A stretch of DNA of 41,779 nt from Pseudomonadota bacterium (GTDB taxonomy: Bacteria > Pseudomonadota > Gammaproteobacteria > Pseudomonadales > Pseudomonadaceae). The stretch covers positions 1 to 41,779 of the forward strand of contig JAEYXX010000186.1 in NCBI GenBank assembly GCA_023431055.1, given 5' to 3'. A program made the translations under genes and the position numbers. How positions within the stretch are numbered: the stretch's first letter is position 1; the number at the start of each line of letters is the position of its first letter. A model generated the notes under the pieces. The model had not been told where the DNA came from, ran no database searches, and was given only the letters and a program-made list of their open reading frames with translations. Positions 1-7,647 of the stretch are shown here, in pieces.

Positions 1-747
1 GGCTAGCGCATCGGCGACCTGGTAGGACAACACGCGGGTGTAGCCCCAGCCCAGGCGCGCGGCGCCGATTGCCGCTTGGTTGGAGCTGACGGTGAAGCGT
101 GGCGCAGGGGTGAAGCCGAACACGCCATCGGCGCCAACGAAGTTCCAGTGCGTCAGCAGACCGCTGGCACTGGACATTACGATGGACGCATCACGCAGCT
201 CATCCGGATGACGCGGGCGCCCGACGCGGTCGAGAAACTCTGGCGAGGCGCACACCACCGGACGAATCTGCCCGACCTGCAACGCCGGATGATCCCCCTC
301 GGGCAGCGAACCGATGCGCACGGCGACGTCGATGCCCTCCTCCATCATGTTCACCACGCGGTCGACCAGCAACGCGTTGATTTCCACGTCCGGGTGGGTG
401 TCGAGGTACTGGGCGATGCGTGGAATCAGGAACAGCTCGCCGAACATCACCGGCGCGGTCACGGTGAGCCGACCACGCGGGCGCACGCTGCCACCGGCGG
501 CCAGCTCCTCGGCCTCCTCCAGTTCCAGCAGGATGCGCCGGCAATCCTCGACATAGCGCTGGCCGGCCTCGGTCAGGCGCAGGCTACGGGTGCTGCGCGC
601 CAGCAACAGCGTGCCGAGACGTGCCTCCAGCGCAGCAACGGCGCGGGTCACGCTGGGCGGCGAGATACCCAGCAGCTTGGCACCGCCAGCGAAGCTCTCG
701 GCCTCGGTGACCGCCAGCAGAACCTTCATTTCCTGAAACCGATCCAT
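1..747 (-). CDS. LysR-family transcriptional regulator (C-terminus cut by window edge)
   Basis: The frame is open from an ATG at 747 to base 1 (249 codons), so roughly the last 50 residues of a usual 300-aa LysR protein lie outside. The N-terminus starts MDRFQEMKVLLAVTEAESF and continues with a winged helix-turn-helix (AGGAKLLGISPPSVTRAVAALE, about residues 20-40), then the usual linker helix and a substrate-binding domain that contains VTAPVMFGELFLIPRIAQYL. It resembles the large group of LysR regulators closest to E. coli YafC/DsdC-like proteins, with a DNA-binding N-terminus and an effector-binding C-terminus. The LysE-type exporter lies 63 bp away in the same orientation, upstream of this gene, so control of that exporter is possible but unproven. 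The effector is unknown. Confidence 0.9.
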   Translation of the reverse strand, partial: MDRFQEMKVLLAVTEAESFAGGAKLLGISPPSVTRAVAALEARLGTLLLARSTRSLRLTEAGQRYVEDCRRILLELEEAEELAAGGSVRPRGRLTVTAPVMFGELFLIPRIAQYLDTHPDVEINALLVDRVVNMMEEGIDVAVRIGSLPEGDHPALQVGQIRPVVCASPEFLDRVGRPRHPDELRDASIVMSSASGLLTHWNFVGADGVFGFTPAPRFTVSSNQAAIGAARLGWGYTRVLSYQVADALA

Positions 748-810
748 CGTCACCGCCTGGTTTTCTGTTGCACCGACGCAGCGTAACTCATGACGAGGCC
801 ACGTCCTGAG

Positions 811-1431
811 TCAGCGCCGGCTCAAGGCCAGGCGCGCGGCGAAGAGGAGGAAGATCAGCCCCGTGCTGCGATCCATCCACTTGATCACCACCTCGCGCCG
901 CAACCAGTGACCGAGCGGCTGGGTGGCGCCGATCAGCAGCAACGCCCAGACCAGGCTGAGCGACACGTGAATGCCCACCAGGCCGAACGTCCAGGCAATC
1001 AGCGGTTGGCCCTGCGGGATGAACTGCGGCAGGAATGACACGTAGAAGATCCCTACCTTGGGGTTGAGCACATTGCCCAGCAGACCACGCAGGAACCAGT
1101 TGGCGCTGGCAGTATCACTCGCCTGCGCAGGCGCCAGCGAGGTACGCGGGCGCAGCAGCATGTTCAGCCCGAGCCAGGCCAGATAGGCCGCACCGCAGTA
1201 CTTGAGCAGGTTGTAACCGAACTCGGAAACCGCCAGCAGCGCGCCCAGGCCGAAGGCCACGGCAGCGCCCCAGATCAGGCAGCCGGCATTGATGCCCAGC
1301 GCCGCGCGAAACGCCTGCTGCCGACCTTCGACCGCAGCGGTGCGCAACACCAGCGCCGTATCGATGCCAGGCGTGAGGGTCAGCAAGGTGGCGGCCAGGG
1401 TGAAGGCGATCAGGTTTTCGGCAAAGGGCAT
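811..1431 (-). CDS. LysE/RhtB-family amino-acid (metabolite) exporter
   Basis: This 206-aa inner-membrane protein has about six hydrophobic segments. The N-terminal part contains LTLTPGIDTALVLRTA, the family signature region (TPGP-like), followed by GINAGCLIWGAAVAFGLGALL. A second conserved region, GLLGNVLNPKVGIFYVSFLPQF, matches the NPK motif of LysE/RhtB proteins. The family exports lysine, threonine, homoserine lactone and similar small metabolites by proton antiport. The substrate cannot be read from sequence. The start at 1431 has only a weak ribosome site (GGAG about 10 nt upstream). A TATACT hexamer (minus strand, 1467-1462) and a perfect inverted repeat lie just upstream. Confidence 0.9.
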   Translation of the reverse strand: MPFAENLIAFTLAATLLTLTPGIDTALVLRTAAVEGRQQAFRAALGINAGCLIWGAAVAFGLGALLAVSEFGYNLLKYCGAAYLAWLGLNMLLRPRTSLAPAQASDTASANWFLRGLLGNVLNPKVGIFYVSFLPQFIPQGQPLIAWTFGLVGIHVSLSLVWALLLIGATQPLGHWLRREVVIKWMDRSTGLIFLLFAARLALSRR

Positions 1432-1474
1432 GGACTGACGCTCCGGACAGGGCAGAGCGCGAGTATAAACAGCG

Positions 1475-1503
1475 CATCGCTGGCCGTCGTGGGGCCAGCG
1501 ATG
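1475..1503. repeat. Perfect 11-bp inverted repeat between thiolase and exporter genes
   Basis: The left arm CATCGCTGGCC (1475-1485) and right arm GGCCAGCGATG (1493-1503) are exact reverse complements around a 7-nt loop. The repeat sits 50 nt past the thiolase stop and 44 nt before the exporter start, both on the minus strand. No T-run follows on the minus strand, so a classical intrinsic terminator is doubtful. It may be an operator or a transcript-end hairpin. Confidence 0.6.
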
Positions 1504-1552
1504 TCGTAGGGTCCGCCCATGCGGTGCGTGTTACCGGTGGCACCAGCGGTGT

Positions 1553-2740
1553 TTAGCCGCGATACGCCTCGAACAGCCCAGTGGCCCCCATGCCACCACC
1601 GACGCACATGGTGACGATGCCGTAGCGCAGCTCGCGGCGCTGTAGCTCTCGCACCAGATGGCCGACCTGACGCGAGCCGGTCATGCCGAAGGGGTGGCCG
1701 ATGGAAATGGAGCCGCCATTGACGTTGTACTTGTCGTTGTCGATCTCCAGCTTGTCGCGGCAGTACAGGCACTGCGAGGCGAAGGCCTCGTTGAGCTCCC
1801 ACAGGTCGATGTCGTCAACGCTCAGGCCCTTGGCCTTGAGCAGCTTGGGCACCGAGAACACCGGGCCGATGCCCATTTCATCCGGCTCGCAACCGGCCAC
1901 GGTGAAGCCGCGGAAATAGGCCTTGGGCTTGAGGCCCAGCGCCAGCGCCTTTTCCAGACTCATCACCAGGGTCATGGAGGCGCCGTCGGACAGTTGCGAG
2001 GCGTTGCCGGCGGTGACGCTACCGGCCGGGTCGAACGCCGGCTGCAGCTTGGCCAGGGATTCCAGGGTGGTGTCCGGGCGGTTGCAGTCGTCGGCCTCGA
2101 CCACGCCGTCGAGAATCTTCTTCTCGCCGCTGGCCTTGTCTTCGACCTGGTACTTCACCGCCATCGGCACGATCTCGTCGGAGAACAGGCCTTCAGCCTG
2201 GGCGCGCGCGGTGCGCTGCTGGCTCTGCAGGGCATAAGCATCCTGGGCTTCGCGACTGATGCCATAGCGATTGGCGACGATCTCGGCGGTCTTGCCCATG
2301 GGGTAGTAGATGCCGGGGTTGTCCTGCTGCAGCAGCGGGTTGAACAGGTTGTCCATGTTCATGCTTTTCAGAGTCATAGTGATGGACTCGACGCCGCCGG
2401 CGACGATGATCTCGCTGCAGCCGGACGCCACCTGGTTGGCGGCGATGGCGATGGCCTGCAGGCCCGAGGAGCAGAAGCGGTTCAGCGTCATGCCCGCCAC
2501 CGGATTGCCCAGGCGCGACAGCACGGCGACGTTGCGGCCGATGTTCATGCCCTGCGCGCCCTCGTTGGAGCCGGCGCCGACGATGCAGTCGTCCACCAGC
2601 GCCGGATCGATGCCGTTGCGCACCAGTAGCGCATCGACGCAGTGGGCGGCCATGTCGTCCGGCCGGGTCATATTGAACTTGCCGCGGAAGGACTTGGCCA
2701 GGCCAGTCCGGACGCTGTCGACGATCACCACTTCACGCAT
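1553..2740 (-). CDS. Acetyl-CoA C-acyltransferase (thiolase)
   Basis: The 395-aa protein is a full-length thiolase. The nucleophilic Cys90 lies in NRFCSSGLQA, the catalytic His is in GHPFGMTGSR (about 349) and the second Cys is in MCVGGGMGATG (about 379), matching the Cys/His/Cys triad of biosynthetic and degradative thiolases. It condenses or cleaves acyl-CoA with acetyl-CoA in fatty-acid or related beta-oxidation. The chosen ATG at 2740 has GAGGTG five or so bases upstream. An in-frame upstream ATG at 2794 would add 18 residues with no family similarity. The partner hydratase/dehydrogenase is not beside it, so the pathway is not fixed by context. In P. aeruginosa a thiolase (PA3454, from memory) also lies beside the polyphosphate:AMP phosphotransferase gene. 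Confidence 0.93.
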   Translation of the reverse strand: MREVVIVDSVRTGLAKSFRGKFNMTRPDDMAAHCVDALLVRNGIDPALVDDCIVGAGSNEGAQGMNIGRNVAVLSRLGNPVAGMTLNRFCSSGLQAIAIAANQVASGCSEIIVAGGVESITMTLKSMNMDNLFNPLLQQDNPGIYYPMGKTAEIVANRYGISREAQDAYALQSQQRTARAQAEGLFSDEIVPMAVKYQVEDKASGEKKILDGVVEADDCNRPDTTLESLAKLQPAFDPAGSVTAGNASQLSDGASMTLVMSLEKALALGLKPKAYFRGFTVAGCEPDEMGIGPVFSVPKLLKAKGLSVDDIDLWELNEAFASQCLYCRDKLEIDNDKYNVNGGSISIGHPFGMTGSRQVGHLVRELQRRELRYGIVTMCVGGGMGATGLFEAYRG

Positions 2741-2844
2741 GACGCACCTCGTTGTTATTGGATGGCGAATGGCGGGAAGATAAATCCAGCCCATCCCTGG
2801 GCGCGACCATCATTGATCTGGCGTATACGAGGCGATGCAAGGAC

Positions 2845-2866
2845 GTAGCCCGGATGCAATCCGGGG
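2845..2866. repeat. Short palindromic extragenic repeat
   Basis: The stretch contains AGCCCGGATGCAATCCGGGG, in which CCCGGAT and ATCCGGG form a 7-bp stem. This kind of palindrome recurs between genes in many Pseudomonas genomes. It lies in the 235-bp gap between the thiolase and the polyphosphate phosphotransferase, just before a second palindromic pair. Confidence 0.6.
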
Positions 2867-2890
2867 CCATCGGGAACGAAACAAAAGCAT

Positions 2891-2966
2891 CGCGGCAGAA
2901 GCCGCTCCTACGGATAGGCAACGTTCCTGCCAATGGCGCCGACTTGTAGGAGCGGCTTTAGCCGCG
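2891..2966. repeat. Inverted pair of Pseudomonas REP palindromes
   Basis: A 21-nt unit at 2891-2911 (starting CGCGGCAGAAGCCGC) and a unit at 2946-2966 (starting GTAGGAGCGGCTTTAGCC) are inverted copies with two mismatches. Each unit can fold by itself (GCGGC...GCCGC). The motif GTAGGAGCGGCTTTAGCCGC is a well-known REP core in pseudomonads. The pair sits 10 bp past the phosphotransferase stop codon (minus strand) and may protect the 3' end of that mRNA or end transcription. Confidence 0.8.
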
Positions 2967-2975
2967 ATTAGCGCT

Positions 2976-4463
2976 TCAATCCCTGGCAAACGCCGCTTCG
3001 ATGGCCTCGTTGATGGTGCGCAGCACCTTGACCCGGGCAAAGCGCTTGTCGTTGGCCTCGATCAGCGTCCAGGGCGCGATCTCGGTGCTGGTGCGGTCGA
3101 CAATATCGCCCACCGCATCGGCGTAGTCGTCCCATTTGTCGCGGTTGCGCCAGTCTTCTTCGGTGATCTTGAAGCGCTTGAACGGAATCTGCTCGCGCTC
3201 CTTGAAGCGCTCCAGCTGCGTCTGCTGGTCGATGGCCAGCCAGAACTTCACCAGAATCACCCCGGCGTTGGTCAACTGTTCCTCGAAGTCGTTGATCTCG
3301 CCATAGGCACGCAGCCAGTCGGCCTGGCTGCAGAAGCTCTCGACCCGCTCCACCAATACGCGGCCGTACCAGCTGCGGTCGAAGATGGTGAAATGCCCGC
3401 GCGCCGGAATATGCCGCCAGAAGCGCCACAGATAAGGCTGGGCGCGCTCTTCCTCGGTCGGCGCCGCCACCGGCACGATGCGGTACTGGCGCGGGTCGAG
3501 CGCCCCAGTCACACGGCGGATGGCGCCACCCTTGCCGGCTGCATCGTTGCCTTCGAACACCGCGATCAGGGCGTGCTTGCGCATGCGTTTGTCGCGCATC
3601 AGGCCGGACAGGCGCGCCTGCTCGGTGGCCAGTTGTTCCTTGTACTCGTCCTTGCCCAGCGTCTGGGTCATATCCAGGCTGGCCAGCAGGCCGCGATTGT
3701 CCAGGCTGGAAGCCAGCGGTGCCGCATGCGGCTGCAGCTGGATGCGCTGCGGGTTGGCCAGCGCCGCCTGCAGGCCTTCGAGCAGAATGCGTCCGACAGT
3801 CAGGCTGCGGTAATAGTGATCGACGCCCTCGACCACGTACCAGGGTGCATAGTCACGACTGGTGCGGCGCAGAATGCGCTCGCCGTAACGCACGAACTTG
3901 TCGTAGGTCTTCGACTGCTGCCAGTCCAGCGGGCTGATGCGCCAACTGTGCAGCGGGTCATCCTTGAGCGCTTCCAGGCGCGCCTTCATGTGCTTCTTGG
4001 ACAGGTGGAACCAGAACTTGAAGATCAGCGCGCCCTCGTCGCAGAGCATGCGCTCCAGGCGCTCGGCGCCGTCGATGGCCTGATCCAGCACCGCGTCCTT
4101 GAACTTGCCATGTACCCGCCCCTGCAGCATCTGGCTGTACCAGTTGCCGAAGAACACACCCATGCGCCCTTTCGGCGGCAACTGTCGCCAATAGCGCCAG
4201 GCCGGTGGCCGCGCCAGCTCTTCATCGGTCTGGATATCGAAGGTGCTGACCTGGATCAGCCGCGGGTCCATCCACTCGTTGAGCAGTTTGACCGTCTCCC
4301 CCTTGCCCGCGCCCTCGACACCGTTGATCAGCACGATCACCGGAAAGCGCGCCTGCTGCTTGAGCTCGTACTGCGCCTCCAGCAACGCCTCGCGCAGCGC
4401 CGGCTCCTCGGCCTCGAACGTGGCCTTGTCGATACTGCGGCCGATTTCGGCGGATTCGAACAT
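2976..4463 (-). CDS. pap: Polyphosphate:AMP phosphotransferase (two-domain PPK2 family)
   Basis: The 495-aa protein has two tandem PPK2 domains. The first carries Walker A GVEGAGKGET (48-57) and the second GNDAAGKGGA (308-317). The second domain has the complete FDRSWYGRVLVERVE lid/Walker B region, whereas the matching part of the first reads FFGNWYSQMLQGRV and has lost the Asp-Arg-Ser. From the family this is the class II PPK2 enzyme, which makes ADP from AMP and polyphosphate with the C-terminal domain as the catalytic half. The N-terminal half here therefore looks structural. GGAGG lies 7 nt before the ATG. The gene is divergent from mnmC and stands alone apart from the REP elements after its stop. 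Confidence 0.93.
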   Translation of the reverse strand: MFESAEIGRSIDKATFEAEEPALREALLEAQYELKQQARFPVIVLINGVEGAGKGETVKLLNEWMDPRLIQVSTFDIQTDEELARPPAWRYWRQLPPKGRMGVFFGNWYSQMLQGRVHGKFKDAVLDQAIDGAERLERMLCDEGALIFKFWFHLSKKHMKARLEALKDDPLHSWRISPLDWQQSKTYDKFVRYGERILRRTSRDYAPWYVVEGVDHYYRSLTVGRILLEGLQAALANPQRIQLQPHAAPLASSLDNRGLLASLDMTQTLGKDEYKEQLATEQARLSGLMRDKRMRKHALIAVFEGNDAAGKGGAIRRVTGALDPRQYRIVPVAAPTEEERAQPYLWRFWRHIPARGHFTIFDRSWYGRVLVERVESFCSQADWLRAYGEINDFEEQLTNAGVILVKFWLAIDQQTQLERFKEREQIPFKRFKITEEDWRNRDKWDDYADAVGDIVDRTSTEIAPWTLIEANDKRFARVKVLRTINEAIEAAFARD

Positions 4464-4608
4464 GCAATGACCTCCCTGGAATGGTCATCAGAGCCTAACG
4501 GATAGAACGCGACTTTGCCTGACGGCGGCCAGCAGCGGATTGATCTACGCCGGGAAAAGCGCATGCACTGCGGTTAGAATCGCCGCCTGCTCTGCCCGGA
4601 ACTCCGTC

Positions 4609-6570
4609 ATGCCCGATCTACACAATGCCCAGCTCGACTGGGACGAACACGGTCAACCGCTGTCGCGCAGCTATGGCGACGTGTACTTCTCCCGCGCCAA
4701 CGGTCTGGAGGAAACCCGTCACGTCTTCCTCGCCCATAACCAGATCATCGAGCGCTGCCAGGCCCTGCCAGCGGATGGACGACTGGTGATCGGCGAGACC
4801 GGCTTCGGCACCGGGCTCAACTTCCTCTGCGCCTGGCAGGCCTTCGCCGACCATGCGCCGAGCGATGCACGGCTGCACTTCGTCAGCGTCGAGAAATTCC
4901 CGCTGGCCCTGGCGGATCTGCAACGAGCCCTGGCCCTGTGGCCGGAGCTGGCGCCCTACGCCGAACAACTGCTGGCGCAGTACCGCGCCATCCACCCCGG
5001 CTTCCAGCGCCTGCTGCTCGATGGCGGGCGCGTGGTGCTAACGCTGATGGTAGGCGACGTGCTCGACTGCCTGCCGCAGCTCGATGCCAGGGTCGATGCC
5101 TGGTTCCTCGACGGCTTCGCCCCGTCGAAGAACCCGGAGATGTGGACAGACACCCTGTTCGCCGAACTGGCGCGGCTGTCGGCGCCCGGCGCCACACTGG
5201 CCACTTTCACCAGTGCCGGTTTCGTCCGGCGCGGACTGATCGCGGCGGGCTTCGCCGTGGTGCGGGTCAAGGGCTTCGGCCACAAACGCGAGATGCTCGC
5301 CGGCCCGCTCCAGGCGCAGCAGATGCAGCGCCCGGCGCCCTGGTTCGCCCGCCCTGCATTGCCGACAGGCGAGCGTCAGGCCGTGGTGATCGGCGCCGGC
5401 CTGGCCGGTTGTGCCACGGCTGCCAGCCTGGCCGCACGCGGCTGGCGCGTCACTCTGCTGGAGCGCCATGACGATGTCGCCCGCGAGGCATCGGGCAATC
5501 CTCAGGGTGTGCTCTACCTGAAACTATCGGCCCACGGCACGGCGCTGTCGCGGCTGATCGTCGCCGGCTTTGGCCATACCCGCCGCCTGCTCGAATGCCT
5601 GCAACGCGGCCAGGACTGGGATGCCTGCGGCGTCCTGCAACTGGCCTTCGACGCCAAGGAAGCCGAGCGCCAAGCCAAACTGGCCGCGGCCTTCCCGAAC
5701 GATCTGCTGCATGCACTGACAAAGGATGAGGCCGAGGATCGTGCAGGCATCGGCCTGCCGGCCGGTGGCCTGTTCTACCCGGATGCCGGTTGGGTACACC
5801 CGCCAGCGCTGTGCCGGCAACTGGTGCAGCACCCGCGGATCGAATTGCGCCCCTATCAGGAGGCGCTGAGCCTCAGTCGTCAGCAAGAGCGCTGGTGCGT
5901 CGAAGGACAGAGCGGCGTGTTGGCCGAAGCGCCCGTGCTGGTCCTGGCCTGCGCCGCCGAAATCGGCCGCCTGTTGCCGGATGCAAACCTGCCGCTCAAG
6001 CGCATCCGTGGGCAGATCAGCCGTCTGCCGGCCAATGAGTCCAGCAGTGCGCTGCGCACGGTGGTGTGCGCCGAAGGCTACGTCGCCCCCAGGCGTGATG
6101 GGGAACATACCCTGGGCGCCAGCTTCGATTTTCACAGCGACGATCTGGCGCCCAGCGTGGCCGAGCACGCCGGCAACCTCGAGCTCCTACGGGAGATTTC
6201 TCAGGACCTGGCCGAGCGTCTGGATACGCAGACGCTCGATCCGGCGACTCTGCAAGGCCGCGCCGCGTTTCGCTGTACCAGCCCGGACTACCTGCCGCTG
6301 GTAGGCCCGCTGGCCGAGCCGCAGGCCTTCAACGCGGCCTATGCGGTGCTGGCCAGGGACGCCCGCCAGGTGCCGGAAACGCCCTGCCCCTGGCTGGATG
6401 GCCTGTACATCAACAGCGGCCATGGCTCGCGCGGGCTGATCACCGCACCGCTGTCGGGCGAGCTGATCGCCGCCTGGCTGGAGGACGAACCGCTGCCAGT
6501 GCCGCGCGACGTGGCCGAGGCCAGCCACCCCAATCGCTTTATGCTGCGCAGCCTGATTCGCGGGAGCTGA
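4609..6570 (+). CDS. mnmC: Bifunctional tRNA 5-(methylaminomethyl)-2-thiouridine biosynthesis protein MnmC
   Basis: The 653-aa protein fuses two activities, as in E. coli MnmC. The N-terminal part (about 1-235) is a SAM methyltransferase with the glycine-rich loop IGETGFGTGLNFL and the active-site segment DAWFLDGFAPSKNPEMW. The C-terminal part, from about residue 258, is an FAD oxidoreductase with [18 protein letters not shown] and closes with YINSGHGSRGLITAPLSGE. The FAD half removes the carboxymethyl group of cmnm5(s2)U34 and the methyltransferase half then makes mnm5(s2)U34 in tRNAs. The start at 4609 (MPDLHNAQLDW) fits the family. An upstream ATG at 4540 adds 23 unrelated residues. It is a single gene between divergent pap and the convergent EamA gene. 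Confidence 0.96.
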   Translation: MPDLHNAQLDWDEHGQPLSRSYGDVYFSRANGLEETRHVFLAHNQIIERCQALPADGRLVIGETGFGTGLNFLCAWQAFADHAPSDARLHFVSVEKFPLALADLQRALALWPELAPYAEQLLAQYRAIHPGFQRLLLDGGRVVLTLMVGDVLDCLPQLDARVDAWFLDGFAPSKNPEMWTDTLFAELARLSAPGATLATFTSAGFVRRGLIAAGFAVVRVKGFGHKREMLAGPLQAQQMQRPAPWFARPALPTGERQAVVIGAGLAGCATAASLAARGWRVTLLERHDDVAREASGNPQGVLYLKLSAHGTALSRLIVAGFGHTRRLLECLQRGQDWDACGVLQLAFDAKEAERQAKLAAAFPNDLLHALTKDEAEDRAGIGLPAGGLFYPDAGWVHPPALCRQLVQHPRIELRPYQEALSLSRQQERWCVEGQSGVLAEAPVLVLACAAEIGRLLPDANLPLKRIRGQISRLPANESSSALRTVVCAEGYVAPRRDGEHTLGASFDFHSDDLAPSVAEHAGNLELLREISQDLAERLDTQTLDPATLQGRAAFRCTSPDYLPLVGPLAEPQAFNAAYAVLARDARQVPETPCPWLDGLYINSGHGSRGLITAPLSGELIAAWLEDEPLPVPRDVAEASHPNRFMLRSLIRGS

Positions 6571-6603
6571 TCGACTGTGCGCAGCGCACTCGGTTGACCA
6601 CGC

Positions 6604-7497
6604 TTAGGCCCTGGCCTCGGCGAGTACCGGCCTGGGCTTGCGAAACACCAGCACGTTACCCAGCATCACCAGCCCCAGGCCGAGCAGCGCCGGGGCCGTC
6701 CATTGATAGCCCTCGACGAACACCGAGATATTCAGCGCCACCACCGGGAACAGCACGGTGCAATAGGCGGCGCGCTCCGGACCCATGCGCCCGACCAGGG
6801 TCAGGTAGGCGGTAAAGCCGATCACCGAGCCCGGAATCGCCAGATACAGCAGCGAGCCGACATAGCGCGCATTCCACTCGAAGGCGAACGGCGTGCCGCT
6901 GACTAGGCAGATGCCCACCAACATCAGCGCGCCATAGAGCATGCCCCAGGCGTTGGTGGTCAGCGGCTTGAGCCCGGCCTTCTGCTGCAGGCTGGAGAGC
7001 ATATTGCCGGCGGAGAAGAAAAGCGTGCCGCACAGCGCCAGGCCGATGCCCAGCAGGCTTTCGCGACTGGCCTCGTGCCCCGCCAGCTCAGGCCAGAACA
7101 GCAAGCCCAGGCCGACAAGCCCCAGCGCACCACCGAGCAGCACGTTGGCAGCGATGCGCTGCTTGAAGAACAGCCGCGCATTGATAGCATTCCACAAGGT
7201 AGCGGTAGAAAAGATCACCGCAATCAGGCCGCTGGGGATCCACCGGCTGGCGGTGTAGAAGCACAGGAAGTTGAGGCAGAACAGGCACAGTCCCTGCACC
7301 AGGCAGATACCCTGGCCACGGCGATCCATCGGCTGCAGGCGGCCGCTGAACCAGAGCATGGCGAACAGCACGGCCGAGGCCAACGCGAAGCGATAGGCGA
7401 TGGAGGCGGCTACGGCCACCTCACCCATCTGAAATTTGATGGCGATCCAGGTGGTGCCCCAGATCAGTACGGTAAGCAGATAAAGCGACAGGTTCAT
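6604..7497 (-). CDS. EamA/DMT-family transporter
   Basis: The 297-aa protein has about ten hydrophobic segments in two repeated EamA halves. The first half begins MNLSLYLLTVLIWGTTWIAIKFQ, which carries the WGTTW motif typical of drug/metabolite transporters, and the second begins near LGIGLALCGTLFFSAGN. It probably exports an amino acid or other small metabolite across the inner membrane. The substrate is unknown. The ATG at 7497 is preceded by GGGAGA with good spacing. An upstream in-frame ATG at 7557 would add 20 polar residues. It faces mnmC with a 33-bp gap and is divergent from the helicase gene. Confidence 0.9.
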   Translation of the reverse strand: MNLSLYLLTVLIWGTTWIAIKFQMGEVAVAASIAYRFALASAVLFAMLWFSGRLQPMDRRGQGICLVQGLCLFCLNFLCFYTASRWIPSGLIAVIFSTATLWNAINARLFFKQRIAANVLLGGALGLVGLGLLFWPELAGHEASRESLLGIGLALCGTLFFSAGNMLSSLQQKAGLKPLTTNAWGMLYGALMLVGICLVSGTPFAFEWNARYVGSLLYLAIPGSVIGFTAYLTLVGRMGPERAAYCTVLFPVVALNISVFVEGYQWTAPALLGLGLVMLGNVLVFRKPRPVLAEARA

Positions 7498-7647
7498 CGA
7501 GAATCTCCCAAGACTGGAGCACAGTCTGGAAGCGATAGGCGCCAGGCGCTTGCACAAAGTTGCGCATTTATCGCTGCGCCATCACTGCCTGCCATCGCGC
7601 TGCTGGCTTTATCATGCGGGCTTTATCCGTCAGGTCATTCTCACCGC

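Noticed and set aside
2835..4505. A 556-codon open frame opposite the polyphosphate phosphotransferase
   Set aside because: It starts inside the REP region and mirrors the pap gene; no recognisable domain.
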